This document shows, one piece after another, positions 24,863 to 33,432 of a DNA stretch of 60,179 nucleotides; the stretch's first letter is position 1; every line of letters starts with the position of its first letter. The DNA is from an uncultured Dorea sp. Its GTDB lineage: Bacteria; Bacillota; Clostridia; Lachnospirales; Lachnospiraceae. A model generated the notes under the pieces. That model was not told the origin of the DNA, did no database searches, and worked only from the letters and a program-made list of their open reading frames with translations. The position numbers and the translations under genes are program-made. The DNA lies in contig CAJTVY010000018.1 of NCBI GenBank assembly GCA_910579925.1, forward strand, positions 1 to 60,179, written 5' to 3'.

Positions 24863-25309
24863 CTAAATGCTGTCCGGGCTCCACCAGCCATGCAGAGTAG
24901 TTGAAGAATGTGTCTCTGGTGACAGCTGCAAATATATCATTTTGTAATTGCCTCTCCTGTAGTCGCTTGGAAATGATTCCGCAACATAATTTGCTATTTT
25001 GTATCCTTTTCCTAATGGAACAGACACATAAGATCCGCTTCCATTCATTCCGGTATAATTACCTGAATACCCAGAGACTCTGACCGAAACTCTTGCCCCT
25101 ACGTTTCCCATATGCTTAATATATACATAGCTGTCATCCTGTTTTTCCCTTTTGCCGGTGGATACATCACCGCCATTACCATTATAATATAATGTGTACG
25201 GTTTATCCCCATGGTTATTTGCCTTAACATATCCCATTCCAAAGGGTGCCGCTATAACTCCTGCCAGCATCAATGCAAACATTTTATTCATAATTTTTCT
25301 CTTCTGCAT
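24863..25309 (-). CDS. Small secreted protein (possibly DUF2712-like)
   Basis: 148 aa with a signal peptide (MQKRKIMNKMFALMLAG, cleavage after VKA at about residue 30). The mature region of about 118 aa is rich in Gly, Ser and Tyr, has no cysteine, and includes YVYIKHMGNVGARVSVRVSG, SYVSVPLGKGYKI and a C-terminal HGWWSPD. It resembles the small bacteriocin-associated DUF2712 secreted proteins, but I am not certain of the family. It has its own copy of the shared operator promoter (25428-25371), so it should be among the strongest outputs of the system. A role in immunity, signalling or competition is conjecture. Confidence 0.7.
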   Translation of the reverse strand: MQKRKIMNKMFALMLAGVIAAPFGMGYVKANNHGDKPYTLYYNGNGGDVSTGKREKQDDSYVYIKHMGNVGARVSVRVSGYSGNYTGMNGSGSYVSVPLGKGYKIANYVAESFPSDYRRGNYKMIYLQLSPETHSSTTLHGWWSPDSI

Positions 25310-25370
25310 TTCTTTTCTCCTTAATCTTCCTTATTAGATTTCAGAATCAGTACTGTTTCTTATGAATAAT

Positions 25371-25428
25371 ATTATAAGGCATTAATTCTCAAATAACCAA
25401 AAATGGCCTATTTTATCAATTTCTGACC
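25371..25428 (-). promoter_or_regulatory. Secreted-protein promoter with GGYCA direct repeat
   Basis: GGTCA (25428-25424) and GGCCA (25408-25404), 20 bp apart, then 27 bp, then TATAAT (25376-25371). From the second half-site on it closely matches the transporter-operon promoter (GGCCAYTTTYGGTTAT in both). The operator starts 2 bp after the stop codon of the upstream gene. Confidence 0.85.
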
Positions 25429-25429
25429 G

Positions 25430-26206
25430 CTAATTTTTTCCTTCATCCAGCCTCACGAACCTGGCCTTATCATCATACGGCACAGACATTCCGGTATGCG
25501 AATAAAACAGATAAGGGATCTTCCCCTCTATACTTTCATCTTTCTGCAGATATACCAGGTTGCAGGTAAACTCCCCGCCCCCCGGAATCAATACCCTGGC
25601 GTAAGACTTATCATACACAAACGGATCCGCAAGAGTCTTATATCCCTGTAGCTCACCCATATCCTCTAAATCCTCAATCTGCGGATTATAGGAAAAATAA
25701 TCAAAAGAATTCACATAAAATTCCGTTTCCGTTTCCATAAGATTACGCAATGTAATATTCACCACAACATAATTATAATTATTCAGAATATTCTTCTCCT
25801 CGTCTACCTGAATCGGATATCTGTCAAGAGCGTAATACAGAGCGTCTGTGTCTACTCTTTCTTTTGTAATCCGGGCCTCATTCACACAGATTTCCATATG
25901 GGTATCTAAATACGGCGCATCTTCATATTCACTCTTTACCACAAACGGCTGTCCGATCTTTTCTATATTTTTTTCATATGGAAGAACCTGGTTCCATGTT
26001 TTCGAGACAGGTAATGACAATTCTTCTGTCGCTTCTGTATTCATACCATCTTCTGTCGGATGATTTTTATCGGTCTTCGTTCCAACCGCAGAGTTTTTCT
26101 TGACAAATGGATTCCTGGCATATCTGTCTGCAACATAAAACACCGTCACAATCAACATCATTGCCGCAATCATCAGTAAGATAATCTTTCCTTTTTTTCT
26201 CTGCAT
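25430..26206 (-). CDS. Membrane-anchored exported protein, island component
   Basis: 258 aa. The N-terminal basic MQRKKGK and a hydrophobic segment at about 8-25 anchor an extracellular domain. The region to about residue 65 is a polar linker. The remainder appears beta-rich (NNYNYVVVNITLRNLMETET, then YARVLIPGGGEFTCNLVYLQ), in a pattern like the DUF4352/DUF5067 immunoglobulin-like proteins that stabilise or sense exported peptides; this is a weak comparison. GGAGG precedes the ATG. Last gene of the transporter-regulator transcript, 15 bp after the regulator gene. Confidence 0.75.
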   Translation of the reverse strand: MQRKKGKIILLMIAAMMLIVTVFYVADRYARNPFVKKNSAVGTKTDKNHPTEDGMNTEATEELSLPVSKTWNQVLPYEKNIEKIGQPFVVKSEYEDAPYLDTHMEICVNEARITKERVDTDALYYALDRYPIQVDEEKNILNNYNYVVVNITLRNLMETETEFYVNSFDYFSYNPQIEDLEDMGELQGYKTLADPFVYDKSYARVLIPGGGEFTCNLVYLQKDESIEGKIPYLFYSHTGMSVPYDDKARFVRLDEGKN

Positions 26207-26221
26207 CTGCCCTGTCCTCCG

Positions 26222-26935
26222 TCATCTTGTTTTGTACGTGCCGCTCCAGTATTCCATAATCCTGTTCTTCACATTCGTAAGCTGAGGCTGACTCACCGAA
26301 AGAAATGTGCCGTCCCGCAGCTTCACCTTATGTGCGGATAATGACATAATATGCCGCAGGCTTGCGATCTGACTTCGGTCAAGTCTTACAAAATCGCTGG
26401 CGGTAATCCTGGCAAATGCCTCGTCCATCGTCATCCTGACTCTGCTCTCCCCGTTTCGGTGTACGATACGCACATACTTTTTATCCTTAACCATATAATA
26501 GATGGTATCCTCCGGAATCCTTTCCAGCTTCGACTGATTCTGTATAACGAAATATTTTCTCTCCTTAAGCTGCATCTCTATCCACAGGACATTGTATGCC
26601 TCCGGCAGTTTTTCCTTTAGCAGAACCTTCGGAATATATCGGAATGTGTTCACCTCATATGCTTCTACGGCATACTCTACATGGTTTGTAATAAAGATGA
26701 TAAATGCTTCCGGATGCAGAAGCCTTACCTTCTGTCCCACTTCCAGACCGTTTGTACCCGGAAGCTCCATATCCAGCAGAATAATATCATATTCCCCGTC
26801 TTCCATATCGAACAGGAAACTCTCTACATTCGTATAGCCACGAAACTCATAATCTTCCTCCCGGTAAGATTTCTTCGTGATTTCCTTTAACAGTTCTATA
26901 TATTGCTCTTCATCATCCAGAGCTACAATTTTCAT
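26222..26935 (-). CDS. LytTR-family response regulator of the lanthipeptide island
   Basis: 237 aa. Receiver with MKIVALDDEEQ and phospho-acceptor Asp near residue 55 (DIILLDMELPGTNGLEVG), then Lys in RYIPKVL. The LytTR domain covers about 130-237 (TIYYMVKDKKYVRIVHRNGE, VRLDRSQIASLRHI, FLSVSQPQLTNV). A TTG one codon upstream is an alternative start. It lies in the transporter operon, two genes downstream of the ATPase, and probably binds the three GGYCA-repeat promoters, including the one that drives its own operon and its kinase (positive feedback). This is inferred from the shared sites. Confidence 0.94.
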   Translation of the reverse strand: MKIVALDDEEQYIELLKEITKKSYREEDYEFRGYTNVESFLFDMEDGEYDIILLDMELPGTNGLEVGQKVRLLHPEAFIIFITNHVEYAVEAYEVNTFRYIPKVLLKEKLPEAYNVLWIEMQLKERKYFVIQNQSKLERIPEDTIYYMVKDKKYVRIVHRNGESRVRMTMDEAFARITASDFVRLDRSQIASLRHIMSLSAHKVKLRDGTFLSVSQPQLTNVKNRIMEYWSGTYKTR

Positions 26936-26956
26936 CAATCGCCGTTCCCTCCCTGC

Positions 26957-27526
26957 TTATTTCTTTTCGTCTATATTAAAATCTCTTAATGTCACACTCT
27001 TCTTCTCCGGGTACAGACTCCAGGTTATATAGTATTCCTTCTGTTCTGCTTTCCTCCATTCGGATTCTGTGAAATTCACCTTTAAAAGCAGATAGGGAAG
27101 TTCGTATGTGACCTCTTCGCCCGGCTGTAGCCGCACTTTCAGCATCTTCTCCTTTTCACCGAGATACTGATAATAGTCGACGTCAGGAATATTTGACCAT
27201 CCGGCCGACTCCGCCCCCAGATCCAGCATGTCCATGGTTACTTCCTGCTCTTGCGTATTCCGAAAGCATGTCTCTACCCACAATAATCTCATCTCATAAG
27301 GGAACAAGGCTTCATCTGGTATCTTTCCTGCACTTCGGATCTCCTCATCTTCCATGAAACGCATTCCCTTTACATTCAGTTCCACCCCGTCTTTCCACAA
27401 AACCCATTCCCCTCCTGGATATATGCTTTGGCTCACCTGAGGAATCAAGTCGTTAACCCGGTAAACACAGGTTCCCCAGACAATCAGCAGAACCACCGCC
27501 ATTACTGTTAATAGAAATTTCTTCAT
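26957..27526 (-). CDS. Second membrane-anchored exported protein of the island
   Basis: 189 aa starting MKKFLLTVMAVVLLIVWG, a signal-anchor helix, then an extracellular, beta-rich domain: LLWVETCFRNTQEQEVTMDM, VRLQPGEEVTYELPYLLLKV. The layout parallels the 258-aa protein two genes away, suggesting divergent relatives with similar jobs. The ATG overlaps the ATPase stop (ATGA at 27526-27523), which fixes the start and shows coupling to the transporter. A role as accessory or immunity protein is possible but not shown. Confidence 0.75.
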   Translation of the reverse strand: MKKFLLTVMAVVLLIVWGTCVYRVNDLIPQVSQSIYPGGEWVLWKDGVELNVKGMRFMEDEEIRSAGKIPDEALFPYEMRLLWVETCFRNTQEQEVTMDMLDLGAESAGWSNIPDVDYYQYLGEKEKMLKVRLQPGEEVTYELPYLLLKVNFTESEWRKAEQKEYYITWSLYPEKKSVTLRDFNIDEKK

Positions 27527-28170
27527 CTCTCTACACTCCACTGGGAGACCACTTTTCCATCCTGCATCTCAATCACTTCGTCCGACAATTCCAGCAGATC
27601 TTCCGCATCATGACAACTTAACAGAATCAAGGCCTCCCTTTCCTTTATCTGTTTCAGTATTCTTTTCAACTCCTGTACGCTTCCTTCGTCCAGTGCGTTG
27701 GTCGGTTCGTCCAGAATCAGCAGATCCGGTTCTTCTACAATTGCCGCCGCAATTCCAAGCTTTTGCTTCATCCCCAGAGAGTACTTACGAAACGGCTTTC
27801 TATCCTGTGCATCAAGGCCCACCATTGCAAGGCTCTCCCGTATTCTCTCTCTGGACGTGGCGCCTTTGATGGCAGTCAGCGTTTTCAGATTCTCATATCC
27901 CGAATAATTTCCGATAAACCCCGGTGATTCAATCAGCACTCCCACGCTTCTTGGAAATGAGATATCTTTGCGCAGCACTTCGCCGTCTATAGCTATTTCG
28001 CCTCTATCCAGGCGGATCAGGCCGCACACTGCTCGCATCAGCATCGTCTTCCCAGAACCATTTCTCCCTTTCAGCCCATATACCTTCCCCGATTCCAGCC
28101 GAAGCGTAATATTACTCAGTACAGCCTGCCCGCCAAGTTCTTTTGAAATATCTTTGATCTCAATGATCAT
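27523..28170 (-). CDS. ABC transporter ATP-binding subunit
   Basis: 215 aa. Walker A GRNGSGKT near residue 37, signature YSLGMKQKLG, Walker B LLILDEPTNALD and the switch His in LLSCHDAEDL. It is of the drug/lantibiotic-immunity exporter type (BcrA/NatA, LanF-like). The start is the ATG at 28170, behind AAGGGGTGAG; an in-frame GTG four codons earlier overlaps that ribosome site. It works with the three membrane subunits encoded just upstream. It lacks a peptidase domain, so it is not LanT. Confidence 0.94.
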   Translation of the reverse strand: MIIEIKDISKELGGQAVLSNITLRLESGKVYGLKGRNGSGKTMLMRAVCGLIRLDRGEIAIDGEVLRKDISFPRSVGVLIESPGFIGNYSGYENLKTLTAIKGATSRERIRESLAMVGLDAQDRKPFRKYSLGMKQKLGIAAAIVEEPDLLILDEPTNALDEGSVQELKRILKQIKEREALILLSCHDAEDLLELSDEVIEMQDGKVVSQWSVER

Positions 28171-28188
28171 TCTTTTACTCACCCCTTC

Positions 28189-28974
28189 CTAGAAATCTGA
28201 CTTCATAGCCAGATAATCAGATCTTCTCATGATATCGTATCCAGACAGTATTCCCATTGTCAGCAGAACAGTCAGAAATACGAACATTCTATTCAGGGTG
28301 ACCTGACTCTCCAGCATTTCTTCTATTCGGATCTTCATCAGATAATTCCCTGGCAGATACCATTTCGTAAAATAAGCAGATATAATAAGACAACAGTACA
28401 CCCCCAGTAACCCGAAAATTGAGCCGACACATATAGACAGGACAAGCTGCCAGATTCCCATTACGCAGGCTGCCAGCAGTGGAAGAAACAGTTGTACGCA
28501 TATCTGTTTTCCGTCAATCCAGTTCAGACTATCCGACTTATCCAGACTTTCTCCCGGCATTGCGGCGCAGAACAGAATAATCGCCAGATAGGCCCCGCCG
28601 AACCAGATAAAAGTGCTGCCAATACACCCAGTCCATTTTGCATTCCAGAACCTCCCAGCGCTTCCTGACCGCAGAAGAATCTGCTGCCCCATCCCTCCTG
28701 TGTAATTTTTTGACGTCCTTCCATGAAAATACAGTAAAAGTACGAAAAAAGCCATCCACCCGCCTGGCAGTAAGAAAGACTCCTGACTGTCCGCCTGTAC
28801 TGTTGGAATTCCTTTTAGAAAATCCCACAAATAATCCGATCCCTGCCACATTCTCCCTGACATTCGAAGATTCACCACACAATTATGAAGAGCTATCGCC
28901 ACAGGAATCGTGTATTTCCATTTATTCTCAAAAACAGAGGCGATAAACTCATACCCAAGGGCACGCTTTATCAT
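28189..28974 (-). CDS. ABC-2-type membrane subunit 3
   Basis: 261 aa starting MIKRALGYEFIASVFENKWK, with about six hydrophobic segments (around 20-40, 70-90, 110-125, 140-160, 180-205, 230-250). The ribosome site before the ATG is weak (AGTCAGG). A longer open frame to 29184 overlaps the preceding gene and is not used. This is one of three membrane subunits for a single ATPase, a LanEG-like arrangement with an extra member. Confidence 0.75.
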   Translation of the reverse strand: MIKRALGYEFIASVFENKWKYTIPVAIALHNCVVNLRMSGRMWQGSDYLWDFLKGIPTVQADSQESFLLPGGWMAFFVLLLYFHGRTSKNYTGGMGQQILLRSGSAGRFWNAKWTGCIGSTFIWFGGAYLAIILFCAAMPGESLDKSDSLNWIDGKQICVQLFLPLLAACVMGIWQLVLSICVGSIFGLLGVYCCLIISAYFTKWYLPGNYLMKIRIEEMLESQVTLNRMFVFLTVLLTMGILSGYDIMRRSDYLAMKSDF

Positions 28975-29015
28975 CCTGACTCTGCCGCCCGCTCCAGTTC
29001 CTCTCTCCGGAATAT

Positions 29016-29852
29016 TCAGAAAATATCTTCTGTGTTTCCTATTTTCCAATATGCAGCCCCTCCCAACAAGAAATATATTACCAGATACCCGGAAAGCCAC
29101 CATCCCGACGGGCAGCCCGAGCCGGCAAAAATCAGATATGCCGGCGCATATTTTACAGCTCCTGGTATACCGCTCATCATGCACACCGCATAAATAAAGA
29201 TATGCGTAAGAAATGGCATTAACAGAATTACATATTTTTTATCTGAATAGAAACTGAAAAATAAGGGCAGGCAGGCTACAAGTCCCGCAAAAAGAAAGTC
29301 AGCCATAAGAAACAGCAGTACATACCAAACCGGATGGATTTCATATAACCGATACCACAGAACCGAGGCCCCAATAAATGTTCCTGCCAGATTCTGCGGA
29401 TACAATGCCGGAAGCAGGGCGGCGCAGATCATAAAATTTATTAACAGTGGAAGCACAATCACCATACCACCTGTCAGAAACACAGCGCCGAATTTTGCCT
29501 TCAGATAGACCGTCCTCTGTGTACGAATATAAATCTGCCGGATATAGCCTTTCTCCTTATCTTCATAAAAGGAACTACTATATGGAAAAACAGCCAGCAG
29601 CGGAAAAATCATAAAGTACAAAAAACCTTCCAGATTGTAGGTGTTCCCACACATCCATTCATTGAACAGATGGTATGGGTACTGTTGTTCTGTTTTAGGG
29701 TTCAGCGCCATGTCATGCCATATCCCGATATTCGGCGCTATATTATGGAATACATGCACAATGCTGATTGCGATTCCAATCAGCAGAACTGCCGCCGTCC
29801 TCTTATTTCTCACCGCCTGCCGTAATTCAGTTAAAAATATTCTTCTATTCAT
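29016..29852 (-). CDS. ABC-2-type membrane subunit 2
   Basis: 278 aa starting MNRRIFLTELRQAVRNKRT, behind AAGGAG. It has one N-terminal and about five later membrane helices, with a soluble loop after the first (NIAPNIGIWHDMALNPKTEQ). The cytoplasmic motif YEDKEKGYIRQIYIRTQR is typical of ABC-2 permeases, where EDKEKG contacts the ATPase. The 5' end overlaps the stop of subunit 1 by 8 bp. Confidence 0.85.
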   Translation of the reverse strand: MNRRIFLTELRQAVRNKRTAAVLLIGIAISIVHVFHNIAPNIGIWHDMALNPKTEQQYPYHLFNEWMCGNTYNLEGFLYFMIFPLLAVFPYSSSFYEDKEKGYIRQIYIRTQRTVYLKAKFGAVFLTGGMVIVLPLLINFMICAALLPALYPQNLAGTFIGASVLWYRLYEIHPVWYVLLFLMADFLFAGLVACLPLFFSFYSDKKYVILLMPFLTHIFIYAVCMMSGIPGAVKYAPAYLIFAGSGCPSGWWLSGYLVIYFLLGGAAYWKIGNTEDIF

Positions 29853-30591
29853 AAAACTCCTTATCCTTCCAAACATTTCTTCCAGTCAGATAGGCCCCCA
29901 GTATTAAGAGACTCCCACCCCCAATCAGAAGCCAGACCGTCCACGGGAACTTAAAATTGCCATACTTAATACAAAACAGATTCAGAAATATACCGACATC
30001 CTCAGAACACCATTCCACAACCATGATCGTTCCCAATACAAGATATCCCTGGATGAGTCCCTTGCACCAGATCTCGAGCAATACAAGAAACAGAACTGCA
30101 AGGAATGTTTTTATAAAATTAAATATAAAAAATGCCAGAATAACCACTGCCGGACTTCCTTCATAAATCCCACCGTTCACCTGGCCAAAGATGCTGTTTT
30201 CCGTCTCCCAGTTCGTCACCTCATAGGTAGACAGCCATGAGAACAGGCAGCTTATGATACTGTAGATTCCGGAACACAAACCTGATCTGACTGCCAGTTC
30301 TCTGAACGCCGCCTTCCATGCTTCCTCAATCCTATGATATCTAATAACAAATCCCGCATATTGGTATGCTTTTCTGTTCATCAATATATATCCCGATGTA
30401 ACCGGCAGATAGAACAGGCCGAAATCCCAAGGCGCCGCCAACTTGTGCATACAATCCAGCATACAATAGTACTGCCCGCTTTCTCTATAGATCTGAACCT
30501 GCAGGGCAAGAAATCCATATACAGCAAAAGCCATTGCCAGCGTATAGATTGTCCACACAATTCCTGTTCCTACTCTTTTTTCGTCCTTCAC
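29845..30591 (-). CDS. ABC-2-type membrane subunit 1 (first gene of the operon)
   Basis: 248 aa with about six hydrophobic segments. The GTG at 30591 is taken as the start because CCTCCTT complements a perfect AAGGAGG 8 bp upstream. An in-frame ATG ten codons earlier (30621) lies upstream of the -10 box at 30618-30613 and would not be in the transcript. The 5' UTR is thus only about 15 nt. It opens the operon of three membrane subunits, ATPase, exported protein, LytTR regulator and exported protein. Confidence 0.75.
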   Translation of the reverse strand: MKDEKRVGTGIVWTIYTLAMAFAVYGFLALQVQIYRESGQYYCMLDCMHKLAAPWDFGLFYLPVTSGYILMNRKAYQYAGFVIRYHRIEEAWKAAFRELAVRSGLCSGIYSIISCLFSWLSTYEVTNWETENSIFGQVNGGIYEGSPAVVILAFFIFNFIKTFLAVLFLVLLEIWCKGLIQGYLVLGTIMVVEWCSEDVGIFLNLFCIKYGNFKFPWTVWLLIGGGSLLILGAYLTGRNVWKDKEFYE

Positions 30592-30612
30592 TGCAAGTTC
30601 CTCCTTGAAAAT

Positions 30613-30670
30613 ATCATACACTTTTTTGAAGACGATAACCGAAAGTGGCCTAATTTAAGAGTTTTTGACC
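30613..30670 (-). promoter_or_regulatory. Transporter-regulator operon promoter with GGYCA direct repeat
   Basis: GGTCA (30670-30666) and GGCCA (30650-30646), 20 bp apart, 27 bp, then TATGAT (30618-30613). No -35 hexamer. Same architecture as the other two island promoters. Confidence 0.85.
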
Positions 30671-30720
30671 TCCAGTTTTTCTGTAAAGAAATAAAACCAA
30701 ATTTCCTATACCCATAAAAA

Positions 30721-30755
30721 ATGCGGGAAACCTTTTACAAACCGGCTTCCCGCAT
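30721..30755. terminator. Bidirectional terminator at pyrD / island border
   Basis: ATGCGGGAA (30721-30729) pairs with TTCCCGCAT (30747-30755), flanked by AAAAA on the left and TTTTTT on the right, so a U tract exists in both directions. It ends the pyrC-pyrD operon and isolates the lanthipeptide island. Confidence 0.9.
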
Positions 30756-30769
30756 TTTTTTCTACTTTC

Positions 30770-31678
30770 TTACAGCGCCCGCACTGCCCCGACCAGTTCC
30801 CGCACATCTTCCATCTGATTCTCTCGAAGATACGCCTCAATCCCTTCCACAATCTCCACCGTCACTGCGGGATTATGGAAATTGGCCGTCCCTACCGACA
30901 CTGCGCTGGCCCCTGCCAGCATCATCTCAATGGCATCCTCCGCACAGGCAATCCCGCCCATACCAATAATCGGAATCTTTACCGCCTGGGCCGCCTGATA
31001 GACCATACGCACGGCAATCGGATGAATCCCAGGCCCGGATACGCCCCCGGTCTGGTTCGCTAAAGCAAATGTCCTCCTGCGGATATCAATCTTCATCCCG
31101 GTCAGGGTATTGATCAGAGACACGGCGTCCGCGCCCCCTGCCTCCACAGCCTTCGCCATCTCGGCAATGTCCGTTACATTAGGACTCAGTTTCATAATCA
31201 CCGGCTGTTTCGCATACTTCTTAACCGCTCTGGTAATATCCTCTGCCGCTTTCGGGTTCTGCCCGAAAGCAATCCCCCCCTCTTTCACATTCGGACAGGA
31301 GATATTAATCTCCAGCATGTCCACATCCTCGACTCCAAGGCGTTCCACCACCTGACAGTAATCTTCCTCCGATTTCCCGCATACATTAACGATGATCCTG
31401 GTATCATATTTCCGAAGAAAGGGAATATCCCGCTCACAGAATAGTTCAATCCCCGGATTCTGCAGCCCGATTGCATTCATCATGCCTCCCCAGGTCTCCG
31501 CCACTCTGGGCGTTGGATTCCCTGGCCAGGCAACGCTTGATACCCCTTTGGTCGTCACCGCTCCAAGCCTGTTAAGATCAACGAAATCTGCATATTCCGC
31601 TCCAGAACCGAAAGTACCTGAAGCCACGGTCACAGGATTCTTCCACTCTACGCCCGCAATGTTCACCTTCATATTCAT
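30770..31678 (-). CDS. pyrD: Dihydroorotate dehydrogenase, class 1B catalytic subunit
   Basis: 302 aa. FMN-binding TIM barrel with VTTKGVSSVAWPGNPTPR, the catalytic Cys in MLEINISCPNVKEGG, and the phosphate-binding GMGGIACAEDAIEMMLAGA. It oxidises dihydroorotate and passes electrons through PyrK to NAD+. The start overlaps the pyrK stop by one base. It is the last gene of pyrC-pyrF-pyrK-pyrD, ending at the bidirectional terminator. Confidence 0.97.
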   Translation of the reverse strand: MNMKVNIAGVEWKNPVTVASGTFGSGAEYADFVDLNRLGAVTTKGVSSVAWPGNPTPRVAETWGGMMNAIGLQNPGIELFCERDIPFLRKYDTRIIVNVCGKSEEDYCQVVERLGVEDVDMLEINISCPNVKEGGIAFGQNPKAAEDITRAVKKYAKQPVIMKLSPNVTDIAEMAKAVEAGGADAVSLINTLTGMKIDIRRRTFALANQTGGVSGPGIHPIAVRMVYQAAQAVKIPIIGMGGIACAEDAIEMMLAGASAVSVGTANFHNPAVTVEIVEGIEAYLRENQMEDVRELVGAVRAL

Positions 31679-32463
31679 CAGATCTCCACCTCCGTCGCTA
31701 AGAATACCGGCCCGTCCTTGCAGATCCGGGTATTATGCACATTCGTATGATGGTCACGTTCCTTCGTCTGGCAGACGCATCCCAGACAGGCCCCGATCCC
31801 ACAGGCCATCCTCTCCTCCAACGATATATAGCATGCAATCTTTTTTTCTAAGGCATACTCCTTGATTGCCCGCAGCATTGGAGTCGGCCCACATGCAAAG
31901 ATTATATCCGCGTCCAGACCATTTTCCCTTATGGCGTCCAGCACATTCCCTCTGGTTCCCACGCTCCCGTCTTCCGTGGAAATGTAAAGCTCGCCATTTC
32001 GTTCAAATTCTTCCTTCAGAAACGTCTGTGCATCCCGATAGCCCACAACAATCTGTTTCTTCGCACATACCATCTGTTTCGCCAGTTCCAGAATCGGGGG
32101 AACGCCAATCCCGCCTCCCATCAGAAACACACGCTTTCCTTCTGCCTGCTCCAAAGGAAACCCATTTCCTAAAGGCCCGACCAGGGAAATCCGGTCCCCC
32201 GCGCGCAGTTTCGAAAACTGTGCGGTTCCCGTGTTCTCACCCGTCACACGGTATACGACCCTCAGTCTTTCTCCCGGCTTATCAATCTCACAAATACTGA
32301 TAGGTCTCGGCAGCAGCCGGCTTGGATCATTGGTATACAGGGACAGAAACTGTCCTGGCCCGGCCTCTCTGGATGCCTCCGTCCGTATCCACATACTGCA
32401 GATACCGTCCGCAAGGAATTCCTGCGCTGCTACTTCTGCAATCTCTTTCTTCCTCTCCGCCAT
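31678..32463 (-). CDS. pyrK: Dihydroorotate dehydrogenase electron-transfer subunit
   Basis: 261 aa. FAD/NAD-binding flavoprotein with a ferredoxin-reductase fold: RPISICEID and the GGGIGVPPILELAKQM NAD motif. The C-terminal cysteine cluster is ACGIGACLGCVCQTKE with a later Cys in TRICKDGPVF, for a [2Fe-2S] cluster. It partners PyrD. Confidence 0.97.
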   Translation of the reverse strand: MAERKKEIAEVAAQEFLADGICSMWIRTEASREAGPGQFLSLYTNDPSRLLPRPISICEIDKPGERLRVVYRVTGENTGTAQFSKLRAGDRISLVGPLGNGFPLEQAEGKRVFLMGGGIGVPPILELAKQMVCAKKQIVVGYRDAQTFLKEEFERNGELYISTEDGSVGTRGNVLDAIRENGLDADIIFACGPTPMLRAIKEYALEKKIACYISLEERMACGIGACLGCVCQTKERDHHTNVHNTRICKDGPVFLATEVEI

Positions 32464-32501
32464 CTCTTCCTCCTGTCATTCTCATCAGATGCCGTGCTGA
32501 T

Positions 32502-33428
32502 TTACCCAAGCTTAACCGCGCCTCTGATATCTGCAATCATATCCTCCACTGCCGCTCTGGAGGCTTTGGCAAACGCTTCCTCTCCATACTTCGCATACTG
32601 CTCCTGCTTATACGCCGCAATAATCCCACGGGAAGAGTTCACAATGGCGCCTAGTCCGTCCTCATTAAAGAAATGAGCCAGATCCTTTCCCTTTCCTCCC
32701 TGTGCGCCATAACCCGGCACAAGAATGTAAGCCTTCGGCATGATCTTTCTAAGTATCTTCCCCATCTCGGGATACGTTGCGCCTACGACTGCGCCCACAT
32801 AGCTGTATTCCTCTCCCATGAGCTCTTCTCCCCAGGCGGCAACCTTCTCGCCCACCAGTTCATACAGAGGCTTTCCGTCAATCAGCTGATCCTGGAACTC
32901 TCCGCTGGAAGGATTGGAGGTCTTAACCAGTACAAAGATTCCTTTCTTCTCTTCACCGCATATTTTAAGAAACGGATTCACCCCGTCTGAGCCAAGATAA
33001 GGATTCACGGTAGCGAAATCTTCATCAAAGGGCGCATAAGATCTGCTCCCCACCTGAACGCGTCCCAGATGTCCCACCGCATACGCCGCTGAAGTAGAAC
33101 CGATATCGCCCCGCTTAATGTCTCCGATCACCACAAGACCTTTCTCCTTACAGTAATCCACCGTCTTTTTGAAGGCTGCAAGCCCCGGAATCCCGAACTG
33201 TTCATACATGGCGATCTGTGGTTTCACTGCCGGGATCAGATCATACGTCTGGTCAACGATAGCTTTATTAAACTGCCAGATGGCTTCCGCCGCCCCTTCA
33301 AGCGTCTCCCCATATTCCTGGAAAGCCTTTTTCTGTACCCGCTCCGGCACGTAAGCCAGCATGGGATCAAGCCCCACAACAATGGGCGCCTTAGTCTTCT
33401 TAATATTTTCCACTAATTTATTAATCAT
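32502..33428 (-). CDS. pyrF: Orotidine 5'-phosphate decarboxylase (type 2)
   Basis: 308 aa. The longer, type 2 form, with VVGLDPMLAYVP, the catalytic GDIKRGDIGSTSAAYA, and VPGYGAQGGKGKD for phosphate binding. The start is the ATG at 33428, behind GGAGGATAAG located at the end of pyrC. It makes UMP from OMP. Confidence 0.97.
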   Translation of the reverse strand: MINKLVENIKKTKAPIVVGLDPMLAYVPERVQKKAFQEYGETLEGAAEAIWQFNKAIVDQTYDLIPAVKPQIAMYEQFGIPGLAAFKKTVDYCKEKGLVVIGDIKRGDIGSTSAAYAVGHLGRVQVGSRSYAPFDEDFATVNPYLGSDGVNPFLKICGEEKKGIFVLVKTSNPSSGEFQDQLIDGKPLYELVGEKVAAWGEELMGEEYSYVGAVVGATYPEMGKILRKIMPKAYILVPGYGAQGGKGKDLAHFFNEDGLGAIVNSSRGIIAAYKQEQYAKYGEEAFAKASRAAVEDMIADIRGAVKLG

Positions 33429-33432
33429 GTTC

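Noticed and set aside
28189..29184. Longer start for ABC membrane subunit 3
   Set aside because: The extra 70 codons overlap the preceding membrane subunit for over 160 bp and are not hydrophobic-helix-like; the ATG at 28974 gives a normal permease.
30592..30621. ATG at 30621 as start of ABC membrane subunit 1
   Set aside because: It lies upstream of the -10 box of the operator-bearing promoter, and the GTG at 30591 has an ideal AAGGAGG.
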